Below the pieces are notes generated by a model. It had not been told where the DNA came from and did no database searches. It saw nothing but the letters and a program-made list of their open reading frames with translations. Shown in pieces: positions 23,272-29,632 of a DNA stretch of 29,632 nucleotides (the first letter of the stretch is position 1; each line of letters begins with the position of its first letter). Position numbers and translations under genes: made by a program. Origin of the DNA: WVXP01 sp964348095 (GTDB lineage: Bacteria > Desulfobacterota > BSN033 > WVXP01); the NCBI GenBank assembly GCA_964348095.1, contig CAYGBK010000053.1:1-29632 (forward strand), read 5' to 3'.

Positions 23272-23366
23272 GAGACCTGATGTCTCAAGACATGGGATCT
23301 GCGGTGATTTGGTGTTCATAACATCTCATGTCCCGCATGAGAGATCTCATATCTCCCATCTCACAT
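23272..23366. repeat. Degenerate GAGAT-word array
   Basis: The left part carries GAGACCTGATG and AGACATGGGATC; the right part is the opposite strand of similar words, for example CATCTCATG, GAGATCTCATATC and CCCATCTCACATC. TCTCATG (23324-23330) and CATGAGA (23336-23342) form a short perfect hairpin. The array lies between the convergent plus-strand membrane protein and minus-strand permease genes, next to the permease terminator. Confidence 0.45.
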
Positions 23367-23381
23367 CGCCACCCCCGTGAC

Positions 23382-23410
23382 AAAAAAAGTGGGGTTCTTT
23401 CGAACCCCAC
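23382..23410 (-). terminator. Rho-independent terminator of the nucleobase permease
   Basis: GTGGGGTTC (23389-23397) and GAACCCCAC (23402-23410) form a perfect nine-base-pair stem with a four-base loop. On the minus strand it is followed by seven T (23388 to 23382). It lies about 40 bases after the permease stop codon. Confidence 0.9.
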
Positions 23411-23447
23411 CTCTTTAAGATCGTGTTAACAGAAAGTCAGCCTGCAC

Positions 23448-24872
23448 TTAGCCGGCGTCGGCCCATGCCTTGAGTCCTCTCTCTTCTTCTGTCCCAGGAA
23501 TAATATTATCGAGAGTCAAGCCGATGAGTGCACCAACCGCCATTCCTGTTTGCCCAACGGTTGTGATGATATTTCCAATCCACTGAACGCTGGCCGGCCA
23601 CTCGGCCCCGAGAGGAAACTTGGCGAAGTACTCGGGCATGCTCAAGCCCATGAAAAACGCGAATCCGATGATAAACAGGTTCCGCGAGGAGGTCATGTCG
23701 CAGAGGACGAGGTTAGACAACCCCACGGCTGCGATCATGCCAAACAGCCCGCAGTACATCGCTCCCACAACAGGACCCGGCATGGTAGTAAAAATCGCCC
23801 CGAACTTGGTGACAAATGCGAGAACGATCATCACCGTGGCGCCCCATCTGACCACATGGCGGCTCGCCACCCGGGTCAAGCCGATGGCCCCGATATTCTC
23901 CGAATAGGTTGTGGAGCCGTTACAGGTCTGGAGCAGGCCAGCAATGAGACAGCCGATCCCTTCGGTTCCCAGGCCTCGACTGATCATGGAAGCAGTCGGA
24001 ACGGGCGCCTCACTGATCCGGGCTGCCGCGTAGTAGTCCCCGATCGACTCAATCATGGAGGCAACGTATGCAGCCACCATGGCCAGCGCAAACGCTATGC
24101 TGAACTGTGGCGCTCCCCACTTGAATGGGACAATCGGCATGTAGCTGAGCCAGGGAGCGGCGGCCACCTTTCCCCAGTCCACGTAAGCTGGATGCCCAGG
24201 CCCGATAAAACCCAGCGCCGTGATGATGATGGCGATGACCCATCCAGTAACAATGGCGAGAAGGACGGGGAAGAGGAGGAAGATCCGTGACATTTTCCCG
24301 AGAAACTGGGAGTAGAGGATCAGGGCGATGATCGTTAATCCGGCGACGAACCAACTCCCTCCCATACCACCTGAGAATGCAACGGGCGCACCCACTTTGT
24401 ACAGGGCCAGTCCGATCAGGGCAATGGTGGGTCCGATCGTAACAGGGCCGACGTACTTCTTGATCTTTCCTATAACGCCGGTCCATCCGAGGATGATCTC
24501 GAAAGCAGATGCAAGGATGATCGCACCAGTGATCTGTTGGATGGCGATTTCAAACCCCATTCCCTGTCCGACCGTTGCACCGATAATGACAAAGGCTGGC
24601 GGTAGGAAAGAGAAGGACCCGCCCTGGACGACAGGAAGCCTGTTGCCGATAGTAGACTGTAACCAAGTCGTGATACCTGAGGTGAGGAAGATCGTCGAGA
24701 TGAGAAGTGCAGAATCTGCCGGTGGCATCTTCATGGCCCCAGCCAGCAGAATGGGAATCAGGACCGTGGCGCCGAACATGGTGAGATAATGCTGGACCCC
24801 AAGAAAAATGCTCTCACCGGTGGGTGGCTTATCTTCGATGGTGTAGATAATCCACTTCTTTTGTTCAGCCAT
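23448..24872 (-). CDS. NCS2-family uracil/xanthine permease
   Basis: A 474-residue nucleobase:cation symporter-2 protein of the inner membrane with about 14 hydrophobic segments. Conserved parts are LGVQHYLTMFGATVLIPILL (24-43), QGGSFSFLPP (83-92), MIESIGDYYA (273-282) and TTYSENIGAIGLTRVASR (321-338). E275 and E325 match the two acidic substrate-contact positions known from UraA. Uracil or another pyrimidine is the likely cargo because preT, preA and dihydropyrimidinase lie upstream; xanthine or urate cannot be excluded. A strong AAGGAGG site precedes the ATG. It lies 201 bases after the dihydropyrimidinase gene, with a candidate internal promoter, and ends at a strong terminator. Confidence 0.93.
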   Translation of the reverse strand: MAEQKKWIIYTIEDKPPTGESIFLGVQHYLTMFGATVLIPILLAGAMKMPPADSALLISTIFLTSGITTWLQSTIGNRLPVVQGGSFSFLPPAFVIIGATVGQGMGFEIAIQQITGAIILASAFEIILGWTGVIGKIKKYVGPVTIGPTIALIGLALYKVGAPVAFSGGMGGSWFVAGLTIIALILYSQFLGKMSRIFLLFPVLLAIVTGWVIAIIITALGFIGPGHPAYVDWGKVAAAPWLSYMPIVPFKWGAPQFSIAFALAMVAAYVASMIESIGDYYAAARISEAPVPTASMISRGLGTEGIGCLIAGLLQTCNGSTTYSENIGAIGLTRVASRHVVRWGATVMIVLAFVTKFGAIFTTMPGPVVGAMYCGLFGMIAAVGLSNLVLCDMTSSRNLFIIGFAFFMGLSMPEYFAKFPLGAEWPASVQWIGNIITTVGQTGMAVGALIGLTLDNIIPGTEEERGLKAWADAG

Positions 24873-25012
24873 GTTTGCCCCTCCTTGTTCTTCGAGAATT
24901 TATTGCTATGAGACCTTATTTTGTCCTCCTTCCTCAGAAGGACAAGCGGGTTTTCACCTCCTTCCTTATGGGGATCGGATCGAAATTCCTGGAAAAGTCC
25001 AGGTTGAAAAGA

Positions 25013-25042
25013 CACATATCACTGAATTTCTCCGGATGTCAA
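25013..25042 (-). promoter_or_regulatory. Candidate promoter for the permease gene
   Basis: On the minus strand a perfect TTGACA (25037-25042) is followed after 18 bases by TATGTG (25013-25018). The same two hexamers with 17 bases spacing occur upstream of the CoA transferase at 15342-15370. It would let the permease be made apart from the catabolic genes, with a leader of about 135 bases that contains the short stem CCTGGA/TCCAGG. Confidence 0.4.
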
Positions 25043-25073
25043 TTGTTTTTTTGGAGATGGGACCTCTCCTCGC

Positions 25074-26456
25074 TCACACCAGTCTCATGGGTTTTCGTTT
25101 GACATATCGTCCTTGCCCGGGTCGACCCAAGAACTTCCCCTCCTTGATGAGGACCCTGCCCTGAGCAATCACTACACGAGGAGCTCCCTTACCTTTGTAG
25201 CCCTCGTAGGGCGTATAATCGACATTTTGATGATTTGTCTTCGCCCTAATTGTGTATTTCTGTTTAGGATCAAAGACCACGAGGTCGGCATCGCTTCCCA
25301 CGGTCACCGTTCCCTTCTCAGGGTAGAGTCCGAACAGCTTCGCCGGGGTCGTTGAGACAAGATCGACAAAACGATTGACGCTGATCCGTTTCTTGTTCAC
25401 ACCCTCATTGTAAATGAGGCAGAGGCGATTCTCGATTCCGGGTGCTCCGTTGGGAATCTGAGAGAAGTCTTTCTTCCCACGGTCCTTCTGACCCTTAAAG
25501 TTGAACGGGCAATGGTCTGTGGAAATTACTTGAAGGTCACCCGAGGCGAGGCCCTGCCACAGAAAAGCGTGGTTGGATTTGTCTCTGAGGGGCGGGGACA
25601 TGACATACTTGGCTCCGTTGAATCCAGGTTCTTCGTAATTCTTGTAAGAGAGGATGAGATACTGAGGACAGGTTTCCGCAAAGGCAGGGAATCCATTGTC
25701 TCGCGCCTCTTGGACTTTGTCCAAAGCCTCTTTGCATGAGAGGTGAACGACATAAATCGGCGCCCCTGCCATCTGGGCGATCGCAATGGCACGTCCCGTG
25801 GCCTCTCCTTCTGCCTCAGGTGGGCGGCTCCTGGCGTGAAACTTTGGAGCAGTCTTCCTTTGAGTAAGAAGATCCTTGACCAGCAGGTCGATGATATCGC
25901 CGTTCTCAGCATGAATCATGACCAGGGCGCCTGCCTCATTGCACTTCCGAAGGATTTGGAAGAGGGCCCCGTCGTCTATCATCAGGGCACCTTTATAAGC
26001 CAGAAAGGTCTTGAAACTGGTGACGCCTTCCGCGACGGCCTTCGGGATTTCTTGGAGGATTCTTTCTGTGAGGTCACAAATGGCAATGTGGAAGCCATAG
26101 TCAAAAACCGCCTTGCCCCTGGCCCTGGCCTTCCATGCGTTGAGGGTCTTTTTCAGAGACTCTCCCTTCCCCTGGATCGCGAAGTCCACGATGCAGGTCG
26201 TCCCGCCGTGAGCCGCCGCAATGGTTCCTGTCTCAAAGTCATCGGACGAGAAACTTCCCATGAAAGGCATATCGAGATGGGTATGCATGTCGATGCCGCC
26301 AGGAAAGACATAAGCTCCTGTTGCATCGACCACCTCTTTTGCCCCGCCCGAAATTCTTTGTGCGACCTCCACGATCTTGCCTTTTTGGATGCCAATATCG
26401 GCACGATACGTATCGGTCGGTGTGATGACAGTTCCGTTGGTGATCTTAATGTCCAT
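25074..26456 (-). CDS. hydA: Dihydropyrimidinase (D-hydantoinase)
   Basis: A 460-residue cyclic amidohydrolase that opens dihydrouracil or dihydrothymine to the N-carbamoyl-beta-amino acid; related enzymes act on hydantoins. The two-metal site is complete: H58 and H60 in DMHTH, the carboxylated lysine K155 in FLAYKG, H182 in IHAENG, H238 in VVHLSC and D314 in STDHCPF. The C-terminal GTVTVGSDADLVVFDP and NHQNVDYTPYEG are typical of the dihydropyrimidinase group. Length is normal. GGGAGGGGG lies just upstream of the ATG. It sits between preA and the permease, which supports reductive pyrimidine breakdown rather than hydantoin salvage. Confidence 0.94.
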   Translation of the reverse strand: MDIKITNGTVITPTDTYRADIGIQKGKIVEVAQRISGGAKEVVDATGAYVFPGGIDMHTHLDMPFMGSFSSDDFETGTIAAAHGGTTCIVDFAIQGKGESLKKTLNAWKARARGKAVFDYGFHIAICDLTERILQEIPKAVAEGVTSFKTFLAYKGALMIDDGALFQILRKCNEAGALVMIHAENGDIIDLLVKDLLTQRKTAPKFHARSRPPEAEGEATGRAIAIAQMAGAPIYVVHLSCKEALDKVQEARDNGFPAFAETCPQYLILSYKNYEEPGFNGAKYVMSPPLRDKSNHAFLWQGLASGDLQVISTDHCPFNFKGQKDRGKKDFSQIPNGAPGIENRLCLIYNEGVNKKRISVNRFVDLVSTTPAKLFGLYPEKGTVTVGSDADLVVFDPKQKYTIRAKTNHQNVDYTPYEGYKGKGAPRVVIAQGRVLIKEGKFLGRPGQGRYVKRKPMRLV

Positions 26457-26805
26457 GTATTCCCCCTCCCTTCCGGGTATCGTTAGAAGGTATCTTTTGA
26501 CACGGATTTAACAGTCTACTTTTTGCCTTTGGAATCAGGGGAATCCGTATTCCAAAGGCCCTTGATCCCACGCCTGGGGCGTGGAAAACCCCTCTCGTCG
26601 AAGGTGCCTCCTATCAAGACCTAGCTCGGACCGAGATGATGACTAAACCTGCACCCTCCTTTCTCGCCGAAGGCGGGAGGTGGATGCAACTGGGATGGAA
26701 TGCTCCCATTACAGTTGCCCTGACACCGGTTCCTTCCCGTGGAATCCGCGTGCCCCCCAGGGGTCCGTGCCAACCAAATACCTTAAGCGTCCTTGATTGA
26801 AAGAA
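26457..26805 (-). other. Highly structured 349-base gap between preA and dihydropyrimidinase
   Basis: No gene is visible. Four or more hairpins can be drawn: GCCTTTGGAAT/ATTCCAAAGGC (26525-26535 with 26549-26559, perfect 11 base pairs), CCACGCC/GGCGTGG (26568-26574 with 26578-26584), TCTCGCC/GGCGGGA around 26662-26678, and GCAACTG/CAGTTGC (26686-26692 with 26712-26718) with a competing inner TGGGA/TCCCA stem. On the minus strand it forms the leader of the dihydropyrimidinase gene. None is followed by a T-tract. It may be a regulatory RNA leader or a composite of repeat remnants. Confidence 0.5.
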
Positions 26806-28038
26806 TTATCCTGCTGTGGTCACTTCTTTCATAGCAACACAATCCCACACCGGGCAGACCTGGTAACAGAGGGAACAGCCTGTGCACTTCTCCTCATCGA
26901 CAATGGGGATTCGGTCTTCTTTCAGGCTGATGGCCTGGTAGCCTGCATCTCGACAAGAAATATAGCAGATGTCACATTTGACACAGGTGCTCTCGTCCAC
27001 GCTGGAGACCACCTTGTACTTTGTGCTCAGATCGGAGATGGCTCTCAGTTTTTTCTGAGCCAGGCCCAGCATGTCCTGTATAGAGGCGAAACCGTGTTCC
27101 TCCATATAATTGCTCAAACCATCTTTCAAATCCTCAACAATATTGTAGCCCCGAACCATGACCTCCGTGCAGAGTTGCAACGTCGATGCACCCATGAGGA
27201 GAAACTCTGCAGCGTCCTCCCAGGTGGATATTCCGCCGATCGCAGAGATAGGGACATTAACGGCCTGCCCAATAGCTGCGACAGCTTTGAGTGCGATGGG
27301 CTTGACCGCACGTCCGGAGAGCCCACCGTGGGCCGAGTATCCAGCAACAGCAGGTTTGGGCACAAAGGTCTCGAGGTCCACCCCAATAATGGCGGCGACA
27401 GTGTTAATGGCTGAAAGGGCGGATGCCCCATTTTCTACGCAGCTCTTCGCTGGCTGCGAAATATCGGTTACATTGGGAGTCATCTTCGCGATGATAGGGA
27501 TCTTAACGACCTCGGCCACCCACTTGGTAACCATTCCTGCCAGCTGAGGATCCTGGCCGATAGCCGAGCCCATACCCTTTTCTGGCATGCCATGAGGACA
27601 GGACATATTGAGTTCAATCATATGAGCCCCCGCCTCCTCGACCTGCTTTGCCATCTCCTTCCATCCCTCAGGGTGGGAGGCATCATCCATCAAACTGGCA
27701 ATGATTACATGATCGGGATAGGACTTTCGAATATCCTCAATCTCCTCAAGCCATACGCTGAAAGGCCTGTCGGTGGTCAGTTCGATGTTTTCAAAGGCGT
27801 AGATCTTTTTCGGTTCCTCTGGAGTCCCCGGGTAAGCAAGAGAAGCAAAACGAGGCTTCACATTGACAATCTCTTCTCTGACGAGAGTCTTGGTAATTGC
27901 CGCGGCCCAACCCGCATCAAAGGCTCGCTTGATCATCTCCCCTGTTGTGGTCGGCGGCGCCGAAGATAGAACAAAGGGGTTTTGAAACTTTATTTCACAG
28001 AAATCTACGCTGAGATCGGCTTCCTTGGCGATTTTCAT
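26806..28038 (-). CDS. preA: NAD-dependent dihydropyrimidine dehydrogenase subunit PreA
   Basis: A 410-residue protein that reduces uracil or thymine to the 5,6-dihydro form together with PreT. Residues 10-310 form the FMN-binding TIM barrel of the dihydroorotate-dehydrogenase type. The active-site loop NMSCPHGMPEKGMG holds the catalytic cysteine C147. The C-terminus is a double [4Fe-4S] ferredoxin: C352, C355, C358, C362 and C385, C388, C391, C395. Length matches the E. coli protein. A strong AGGAGG site precedes the ATG. It follows preT after a 257-base gap that contains a repeat element. The pair corresponds to the two halves of the single eukaryotic enzyme. Confidence 0.95.
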   Translation of the reverse strand: MKIAKEADLSVDFCEIKFQNPFVLSSAPPTTTGEMIKRAFDAGWAAAITKTLVREEIVNVKPRFASLAYPGTPEEPKKIYAFENIELTTDRPFSVWLEEIEDIRKSYPDHVIIASLMDDASHPEGWKEMAKQVEEAGAHMIELNMSCPHGMPEKGMGSAIGQDPQLAGMVTKWVAEVVKIPIIAKMTPNVTDISQPAKSCVENGASALSAINTVAAIIGVDLETFVPKPAVAGYSAHGGLSGRAVKPIALKAVAAIGQAVNVPISAIGGISTWEDAAEFLLMGASTLQLCTEVMVRGYNIVEDLKDGLSNYMEEHGFASIQDMLGLAQKKLRAISDLSTKYKVVSSVDESTCVKCDICYISCRDAGYQAISLKEDRIPIVDEEKCTGCSLCYQVCPVWDCVAMKEVTTAG

Positions 28039-28116
28039 TTACGAACCTCCTATTCTTGTTGGCCTTATCAAAGAATCGATCAAGTATTCTTGCCCGCAGT
28101 AAAAAGCACTAGCTCG

Positions 28117-28235
28117 AAAAAATCCGAAATTCGAATATCCCGCCTGAGGGGGGGGAACAATTCCTAAACGAAGTTTCGAACATTTGAATTTTGGAGCTCA
28201 AATTTGTTTCGTATTTCGTGCTTCGGATTTTGTGA
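28117..28235. repeat. Inverted ATCCGAA-word element between preT and preA
   Basis: AAAATCCGAA (28119-28128) and TTCGGATTTT (28222-28231) are exact ten-base inverted ends. Between them lie degenerate AT-rich words such as TTCGAA, GTTTCGAAC, TTTGAATTTT and TTTCGTATTTCGTG, and a run of eight G (28148-28155). No gene is present. The layout is the same as that of the AAAGG element at 4526-4623, with a different word. Confidence 0.55.
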
Positions 28236-28295
28236 TCGTGTGTTGGTTTCCAGCCAAGACAGAAGGAATGGAAAAGGAATCCGGTATCAGAGGTT

Positions 28296-29612
28296 CTAGT
28301 CTAGCCCATGTTTTCCCAGAATGTACTCATTCATGGCAAGGGCGGCCTTTTTCCCGTCTCCTACTGCCCTGACAACCGTATCGCCTCCATTGACGATGTC
28401 GCCCCCGGCATAAATCCCCGGGATGGAGGTGGCCATGGTTCGATCATCTACCAAGATGCCTCCCTGGGGAGTTTTGCCTGCCCCATTGAGAATACTGGGC
28501 GACGCAGTCTGGCCAACGGCAACGACCACAGTATCAGCGTCAACGATGAATTCCGAATTCTCAACCGGTATCGGCCGGGGTCTGCCCGAATCATCCTTCT
28601 CCCCGAGTTCCATTCTTACATATTCGACACCTTTGAGCATGCCCCTATCTCCGAGGAGTCGCTTCGGGACACACAAGAACTCGAACGTCACCCCCTCTTT
28701 CTCAGCAAATTCAATCTCGTCTCGCCAGGCGGGCATTTCCCGATCTGTTCGGCGGTAGCGAATCGTGACTTTCTGGGCGCCGAGCCTCCTGGCGCACACA
28801 GCCGAGTCGATGGCCGTGTTTCCTCCTCCAATGACCTCAACGTGCTTACCGACCTCAAATTGGATCGCTCGATTTTCTATCTGAGCCACATTGATCTCTT
28901 TCAAAAGAGCAAGCCCCTGAATTGCCCCCTCGAGATCTTCTCCCTCGACAGCCAAACGGTGAGCTTCGCTCGCACCGAGACCGACAAAAACAGCCTCATA
29001 CTTTTCTAAGAGGGCAGGGATGTTCTCAACGACAGACTGAGAGTGAATTCTGACTCCAAGGGCCTCTATGTACTCTACTTCGTCTTTGATCACGTCATAG
29101 GGAAGGCGATAGGGAGGGATCGCGTAGGTGAGGAGGCCACCTGCGAGTGAGTTGGTGTCAAAGAGGTCTACGTCGTAGCCCAGCCTGACGAGTGTTGCTG
29201 CGGCGGAGAGTCCGGAAGGCCCGCCTCCTGCAACGGCAACAGAAAGCTCCTTCGGTTCGAGCTTGCCCAATATCTTTGCTCCCTTTTGTCTTTCATAGTC
29301 TGCCACAAACCGTTGGAGTTTTCCGATACGGATTGCCTGCGCCAGTTCCGTACTGCTGCATTTGCCTTCGCATAGTTCTTTTTGAGGGCAGATTCGGGCA
29401 CACGTGCCGGGGAGTATGTTCTCTTCCCGTATCACCCGGATAGCCCCACCGAAGTTCTTGTTGGCAATCTGTCGGATGAATTTTGCGACGTCAATCTCTG
29501 CCGGGCACCCCTCGTTGCACGGCGCGTTTCGACACTTGATGCACCGATAAGCTTCCGCAACCGCCTCCTGAGGCGTATAGGTCCTCTCGGCTTCTTCGAA
29601 GATCTTGTCCAT
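28296..29612 (-). CDS. preT: NAD-dependent dihydropyrimidine dehydrogenase subunit PreT
   Basis: A 438-residue GltD-like flavoprotein that takes electrons from NADH and hands them to PreA. The N-terminal domain carries C24, C27, C32, C36 and C71, C75, C81, C85 for iron-sulfur clusters. The FAD motif GGGPSGLSAAATL starts at 129, LAGGLLTYAIPPYRLP (157-171) follows, and the NAD(P) motif GGGNTAID is at 262-269; AGGDIVNGGDTVVRAVGDGK (402-421) closes the FAD site. A glutamate synthase small subunit or a similar oxidoreductase has the same fold, but the adjacent preA makes PreT the best call. The ATG has no obvious ribosome site and lies only 20 bases from the window edge. Confidence 0.9.
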   Translation of the reverse strand: MDKIFEEAERTYTPQEAVAEAYRCIKCRNAPCNEGCPAEIDVAKFIRQIANKNFGGAIRVIREENILPGTCARICPQKELCEGKCSSTELAQAIRIGKLQRFVADYERQKGAKILGKLEPKELSVAVAGGGPSGLSAAATLVRLGYDVDLFDTNSLAGGLLTYAIPPYRLPYDVIKDEVEYIEALGVRIHSQSVVENIPALLEKYEAVFVGLGASEAHRLAVEGEDLEGAIQGLALLKEINVAQIENRAIQFEVGKHVEVIGGGNTAIDSAVCARRLGAQKVTIRYRRTDREMPAWRDEIEFAEKEGVTFEFLCVPKRLLGDRGMLKGVEYVRMELGEKDDSGRPRPIPVENSEFIVDADTVVVAVGQTASPSILNGAGKTPQGGILVDDRTMATSIPGIYAGGDIVNGGDTVVRAVGDGKKAALAMNEYILGKHGLD

Positions 29613-29632
29613 TATATGGCGAGAAGTCAGGA

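Noticed and set aside
23550..24290. A 246-codon plus-strand frame opposite the permease gene
   Set aside because: It is antisense to conserved membrane segments and its histidine-, arginine- and proline-rich composition marks it as a shadow frame.

Overview
The window reads like a piece of chromosome from a strictly anaerobic, Gram-negative bacterium, most likely a sulfate-reducing or syntrophic member of the Desulfobacterota (former Deltaproteobacteria). This placement is an inference from gene content: class III CoA transferases, acyl-CoA dehydrogenases with an ETF and FixC/FixX, a Liv-type importer, PreT/PreA pyrimidine reduction, and an rpoH gene controlled by a CIRCE operator. There is no rRNA, tRNA, CRISPR array, phage gene or transposase gene in the window.

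Region 1 (about 180-15300, all on the minus strand) is one long catabolic island. In transcription order it holds a class III CoA transferase, a CaiA-like acyl-CoA dehydrogenase, etfB, etfA, a four-helix-bundle (S23/IVP-like) gene, fixC, fixX, a second acyl-CoA dehydrogenase, then the branched-chain-amino-acid-type ABC importer (binding protein, LivH, LivM, LivG, LivF) and an AMP-forming acyl-CoA ligase. The logic is: import an organic acid, activate it with CoA by transferase or ligase, oxidise or reduce the acyl-CoA, and pass electrons through ETF and FixCX to quinone (or, if it is an EtfABCX-type complex, bifurcate them). The substrate cannot be read from the sequence. The layout recalls the cai/fix gene sets of enterobacteria.

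Region 2 (15650-18000) has a plus-strand cation diffusion facilitator with a duplicated C-terminal domain, followed by a convergent minus-strand set: two PilZ-domain proteins and a small double zinc-ribbon protein.

Region 3 (18450-19840, minus) is an rpoH-fmdB heat-shock unit with a clear promoter, a perfect CIRCE operator and a rho-independent terminator. Region 4 (19950-21140, minus) is a lone second CaiB/BaiF CoA transferase with a TTGACA promoter candidate. Region 5 (21850-23225, plus) holds three small unrecognised genes: a 50-residue two-helix membrane protein, a zinc-ribbon protein and a membrane protein with a cytoplasmic tail.

Region 6 (23380-29612, minus) is a reductive pyrimidine catabolism set: preT, preA, dihydropyrimidinase and an NCS2 nucleobase permease, closed by a strong terminator. 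Beta-ureidopropionase is absent from the window.

The most unusual feature is in the gaps. Several intergenic regions contain short arrays of degenerate words placed as inward-facing inverted repeats (AAAGGNN at 4526-4623 and around the four-helix-bundle gene at 10369-10831; CAGAG/CTCTG at about 21480-21640; GAGAT at about 23272-23366; ATCCGAA at 28117-28235; a long snapback at 45-167). One of them carries a protein gene and the others are empty, which suggests a family of small non-autonomous elements.
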